A DNA stretch of 9,410 nucleotides from an uncultured Eubacteriales bacterium (GTDB lineage Bacteria; Bacillota; Clostridia; Peptostreptococcales; Anaerovoracaceae): contig CADBFL010000059.1 of assembly GCA_902793875.1 (NCBI GenBank), positions 1-9,410 on the forward strand, given 5' to 3'. The notes under the pieces were generated by a model, which had not been told where the DNA came from, made no database searches, and saw nothing but the letters and a program-made list of their open reading frames with translations. The position numbers were made by a program, and so were the translations under genes. Every line of letters starts with the position of its first letter. Positions within the stretch are counted from its first letter, which is position 1. This document shows positions 7,467 to 9,410 of the stretch, piece after piece.

Positions 7467-7724
7467 ATGGCAGAGAAGAATGTTTTCCTTAAGGACGGAT
7501 ACGAAAACCTGTGCCTCGATGAGCTCAATGATGTAGCAGGCGGTCTTCATCTCAAAGATCTGACACCAGAGGAGAAGGCAAAAATGCGCAAACTGCATGA
7601 CGAATTCTACAACAAGAAGATGTCAGGCTCACCGGCATCTGAAGAATACAAAAGATACTCGGATTATGTTGAAATGCTCGAAAAGAAATACGATCCGGAA
7701 TACAACAACGGCAAATGGAACTGA
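7467..7724 (+). CDS. Double-glycine leader peptide 1 (putative secreted peptide precursor)
   Basis: An 85-aa precursor not recognised as any named family. AGGAGGA at 7454-7460, 6 nt before ATG 7467, fixes the start; an upstream in-frame ATG at 7434 lacks an SD. Residues 1-26 form a leader ending L-C-L-D-E-L-N-D-V-A-G25-G26, the pattern cut by C39-peptidase ABC exporters (PCAT type) in bacteriocins, signalling peptides and some RiPPs. The predicted mature part has 59 residues, no Cys, six Tyr and many Lys/Glu, and looks helical and soluble rather than a typical hydrophobic class II bacteriocin. It shares K-D-x-T and Y-x-x-Y-x-D-[YF] patterns with the next gene and is clearly its paralogue. No exporter, immunity protein or modification enzyme lies in the window. 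A signalling peptide, bacteriocin-like effector or RiPP precursor are all possible; the GG leader is the only firm functional clue. Confidence 0.78.
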   Translation: MAEKNVFLKDGYENLCLDELNDVAGGLHLKDLTPEEKAKMRKLHDEFYNKKMSGSPASEEYKRYSDYVEMLEKKYDPEYNNGKWN

Positions 7725-7735
7725 GCCGGTAAGGG

Positions 7736-7747
7736 GTCATGCATGAC
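7736..7747. repeat. 12-bp perfect palindrome between the two peptide genes
   Basis: GTCATGCATGAC is perfectly self-complementary. It begins 12 nt after the stop of peptide 1 and ends 31 nt before the start of peptide 2. It could be a dimeric regulator site or form a 4-bp hairpin with a TGCA loop; a chance palindrome is not excluded. Confidence 0.35.
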
Positions 7748-7778
7748 AGGGTCAAGGAACGATAAAGGGAGGATTTTG

Positions 7779-7994
7779 ATGAGCAATAATAAAGACTCGT
7801 ATAATGAACTCAAACTTGCAGATCTTGAGGGTGTTTCGGGCGGCGTGCTGATGAAAGACATGACAAGGAAAGAAAGAAAGAAATACCGGACGCTGCTCAA
7901 CAACTACGAGAATTCAAGAGGGACCGCCGATGAGGAAACGGCGTACAGGGAGTACGTAGATTTCGCAGATGAGATGATAGAGAAGTATAACTGA
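7779..7994 (+). CDS. Double-glycine leader peptide 2 (paralogue of peptide 1)
   Basis: A 71-aa precursor. GGGAGGA at 7767-7773, 5 nt before ATG 7779, decides the start; the in-frame ATG at 7743 has no SD and falls within the palindrome. The 22-residue leader ends L-K-L-A-D-L-E-G-V-S-G21-G22, a double-glycine processing site. The predicted mature peptide is 49 residues, Cys-free, with five Tyr and dense alternating charge. Aligned from the cleavage site, the two mature peptides share identical residues at positions 4, 5, 7, 10, 13, 15 and 17 (K, D, T, E, K, R, L), then both carry Y-[KR]-x-Y-x-D-[YF] and end near K-Y. Peptide 1 has an extra tail of about 10 residues. The pair probably arose by duplication and shares one promoter. 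They may act together as a two-peptide system, but the similarity equally suits redundant copies. Confidence 0.77.
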   Translation: MSNNKDSYNELKLADLEGVSGGVLMKDMTRKERKKYRTLLNNYENSRGTADEETAYREYVDFADEMIEKYN

Positions 7995-8001
7995 TCCGGT
8001 C

Positions 8002-9111
8002 CTATGCGACTTTCAGTATGAACTTTACAGTCCTGAATGAAGTGGCTTTGCTTTTGCCGGCGCCTGCAGTCCTGACCCTTACAGTCACGCTGTAGGCGCC
8101 TTTTGCGAGGCCCTTGCCTGCAGTTATTTTACCGGTCTTTTTATCGATTTTGATCTTCCGGTTTCCGGATGTTTTGGTGTAGGTCGTCGTTCCCTTTTTT
8201 GAGGACCCGAACACTGCAGACGCCTTTATGGTCTGGGACCTTTTTCTCAGTTTGCTGTATGAGACCGTGACGGTCCTGACGGCCGGCGGAGCCGCTTCTT
8301 TTGCCCGGGAGGATCCGTCTGCAGGCTGAGCTGACGGTCCTGACGGCTGCGGGGATGTTTTCACAGGGTCTGCAGAGCCTGTTTCCGGCTGCTGAGCTGT
8401 TTTGTCTGTGCCTCCGGCAGCCGCATCAGCATACAAAGGATCGCAGTCAGGGATCCCGCATATCGCTATGGTCTGCTTATCGTTCAGCAGATCGTATTTA
8501 TATTTTATCGAGTAGCCGCATTTATGAGCGTCGAAGAGATATCTGAGAGTGTTCACGAAGGAGAATCCTTCTTTTGTCTTTAATATCAGCTGATAGAAAT
8601 AGGAGTCCTTGCTGATGTGCGAAAGTATCCAGTTCTTCTGCGCGTCAGACAGCTTGTCGAGCAGAGGGCTCGAGATTATGATGTTGTCAAAGACGCCTGT
8701 GACTATCATCGTGTGGTTGTCGGTCCTGTCGATGTCGTAGTGGAGCTTGTATCTCCCGTCGACGCCCTGATAATAGATCTCAAGATCGTTGTCGAAAGTC
8801 AGCGTCCTGTCGGACCTGATCACGAGCCTGTAGCTGTACTTTCCGTCCCTGATGGTGATGTTGCTGCCGCTGATGACGTATTCTGCGGGAGAGGTCCACT
8901 CCTCGCTCACTATCTTTACACTGTCTGAAGGAATACCCGTGGTGTCGATCTGAGTCGAAGACCTGCCGGAGCCTTCTGTCAGCTGCAGCGTATCCAGATT
9001 GCTGACGGTTATCACTTTTTTTCCGCTTGCTGCGCTTTCGCCGTAGCCTGTCAGTACTGCTGCCTGAATGATCATGGCTGCAGCGAGCAATGTTATCAGT
9101 ATCTTTTTCAT
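8002..9111 (-). CDS. Secreted protein with C-terminal Ig-like module
   Basis: A 369-aa protein starting MKKILITLLAAAMIIQAAVL, a typical signal peptide, probably cleaved after an Ala near 27-29; there is no lipobox Cys. GGGGAG on the - strand, about 5 nt before the start at 9111, favours this ATG over an in-frame one at 9141. Residues 32-143 resemble the W/Y/F-patterned beta modules repeated in clostridial surface proteins (EEW near 71, YSYRLVI, a TFDNDLEI stretch). A middle region (about 145-228) contains C198, C218 and C223. A Pro/Ser/Ala-rich linker (about 229-279) leads to a Lys/Thr-rich Ig-like domain at 280-369, of the kind reading SGN-K-I-x-I-x-KKTGKITAGKGL. Two N-X-T sequons, N84 and N132, lie in the first module. 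No LPXTG or other anchor is present, so it is likely released or held non-covalently. The specific function is unknown. Confidence 0.8.
   Translation of the reverse strand: MKKILITLLAAAMIIQAAVLTGYGESAASGKKVITVSNLDTLQLTEGSGRSSTQIDTTGIPSDSVKIVSEEWTSPAEYVISGSNITIRDGKYSYRLVIRSDRTLTFDNDLEIYYQGVDGRYKLHYDIDRTDNHTMIVTGVFDNIIISSPLLDKLSDAQKNWILSHISKDSYFYQLILKTKEGFSFVNTLRYLFDAHKCGYSIKYKYDLLNDKQTIAICGIPDCDPLYADAAAGGTDKTAQQPETGSADPVKTSPQPSGPSAQPADGSSRAKEAAPPAVRTVTVSYSKLRKRSQTIKASAVFGSSKKGTTTYTKTSGNRKIKIDKKTGKITAGKGLAKGAYSVTVRVRTAGAGKSKATSFRTVKFILKVA
8059..8104 (+). terminator. Probable terminator of the peptide unit, inside the convergent gene
   Basis: GGCGCCTGCAG (8059-8069) pairs with CTGTAGGCGCC (8090-8100): an 11-bp stem with one G-T wobble, a 20-nt loop, then TTTT at 8101-8104. 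It is oriented to stop + strand transcription, about 65 nt after the peptide 2 stop, and lies in the 3' coding part of the - strand gene. On the - strand the hairpin is followed by GGCAAAAGC, so it would not stop that gene's own transcript. The T-run is short and the loop long, so strength is uncertain. Confidence 0.55.
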
Positions 9112-9164
9112 GACCGTCTCCCCGTGACAAACCGTCAGCATGTATCACTGTATCTGTAAGAAAG

Positions 9165-9193
9165 ATTCTACATTGCGGACGGCAAAAAAACAA
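9165..9193 (-). promoter_or_regulatory. Candidate promoter for the secreted-protein gene
   Basis: Read on the - strand, TTGTTT (9193-9188) and TAGAAT (9170-9165) are separated by exactly 17 bp, a good sigma-70/sigma-A layout. Transcription would start near 9158, giving a 5' leader of about 47 nt before the ATG at 9111. Confidence 0.55.
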
Positions 9194-9204
9194 TGACGCA
9201 TCCC

Positions 9205-9238
9205 CAGGTCTCCATCGGAAAGAGACGGCCTGTTTTTT
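9205..9238 (+). terminator. Terminator-like hairpin upstream of the divergent genes
   Basis: GTCTC (9208-9212) pairs with GAGAC (9222-9226), and CAG (9205-9207) with CTG (9230-9232) past a 3-nt bulge. TTTTTT at 9233-9238 follows. The orientation would end + strand transcripts, yet no + strand gene precedes it; it could stop antisense read-through across the secreted-protein gene, or insulate the gene at 9341. Confidence 0.4.
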
Positions 9239-9268
9239 CTGTTTGTCCGCGAATTAAGCGCTTCATTA

Positions 9269-9277
9269 TGGTAAAAT
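9269..9277 (+). promoter_or_regulatory. Candidate extended -10 promoter for the gene at 9341
   Basis: TGG-TAAAAT matches the extended -10 form TGnTAtAAT. There is no convincing -35 at the proper distance, which extended -10 promoters can do without. The predicted start near 9284 would give a leader of about 57 nt. Confidence 0.4.
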
Positions 9278-9299
9278 ACTGATTGGCGTATTCAGTCCG

Positions 9300-9328
9300 G
9301 GAGGCACGGAGCCTCCTGATGAGAGGGG
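9300..9328 (+). promoter_or_regulatory. Leader hairpin next to the ribosome binding site of the gene at 9341
   Basis: GGAGGC (9300-9305) pairs with GCCTCC (9311-9316) around ACGGA. The CCTC inside its 3' arm (9312-9315) could instead pair with GAGG at 9323-9326, part of the Shine-Dalgarno GAGAGGGG (9321-9328). The two pairings are mutually exclusive, so the leader might modulate translation; this is speculative. Confidence 0.3.
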
Positions 9329-9340
9329 ACAGATCAAGAG

Positions 9341-9410
9341 ATGAAAAAGAGAAAGAATTTCGTACAGAAACTGAGAGAGGAATTCCTTAATACCACGGAT
9401 ACCCTGTGGA
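9341..9410 (+). CDS. 5' end of an unidentified gene, cut by the window end
   Basis: ATG at 9341 is preceded by GAGAGGGG at 9321-9328, somewhat distant at 12 nt. The 23 visible codons start MKKRKNFVQKLREEF and continue open through NTTDTLW to the window end. The opening is basic then amphipathic, with no hydrophobic segment yet, so it could be a cytosolic protein or a membrane protein with a cytoplasmic N-terminus. Too little is visible to name a family. Its promoter and leader are described separately. Confidence 0.6.
   Translation, partial: MKKRKNFVQKLREEFLNTTDTLW

Noticed and set aside
7743..7778. N-terminal extension of peptide 2 from ATG 7743
   Set aside because: The ATG lies in the palindrome without an SD; ATG 7779 has GGGAGGA at proper spacing and matches the start context of peptide 1.
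8301..8928. + strand open frames opposite the secreted-protein gene (8301-8546 and 8617-8928)
   Set aside because: They have no SD or recognisable domain, and the - strand gene has a signal peptide, SD, promoter and known domain type.
1..9410. CRISPR arrays, transposons, integrase sites, tRNA or rRNA genes
   Set aside because: No regularly spaced repeats, transposase-like ORFs, terminal inverted repeats or RNA gene signatures were seen on either strand.

Overview
The window looks like a chromosomal segment of a Gram-positive-type anaerobe, probably a member of the Clostridia. This is inferred from moderate G+C, strong GGAGG-type ribosome binding sites, a glycerophosphodiesterase with the membrane domain typical of Firmicutes, double-glycine leader peptides, and a secreted protein ending in an Ig-like module seen in clostridial surface proteins. 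I cannot name the species. No phage, insertion sequence, CRISPR array, tRNA or rRNA is visible.

Layout: (1) 147-2390, + strand, a polytopic membrane oligosaccharyltransferase of the STT3/PglB/AglB family. It is preceded by a possible 16-codon leader ORF and closed by a clear intrinsic terminator at 2399-2423. (2) 2483-7370, + strand, four closely spaced genes: truD (tRNA pseudouridine-13 synthase), a membrane glycerophosphodiester phosphodiesterase, a cytosolic cardiolipin-synthase-like phospholipase D protein, and pheA (prephenate dehydratase). They probably form one transcription unit starting from a TATAAT box at 2440; the two middle genes point to phospholipid or glycerophosphate turnover. 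(3) 7467-7994, + strand, two small paralogous genes encoding cysteine-free, Tyr-rich, highly charged peptides behind classical double-glycine leaders, with their own TATAAT box. (4) 8002-9111, - strand, a secreted protein with a signal peptide and a C-terminal Ig-like module; it converges on the peptide genes with only 7 bp between the stops. (5) 9341 to the window end, + strand, the first 23 codons of an unidentified gene.

The most interesting parts are the tandem GG-leader peptides, which have no export or modification gene within the window, and the apparent terminator of that peptide unit, a strong hairpin lying inside the coding sequence of the convergent gene. The STT3 enzyme is also notable in a Gram-positive-type genome. 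The secreted protein in the same window carries two N-X-T sequons that could serve as substrates. The link between them is inference only.
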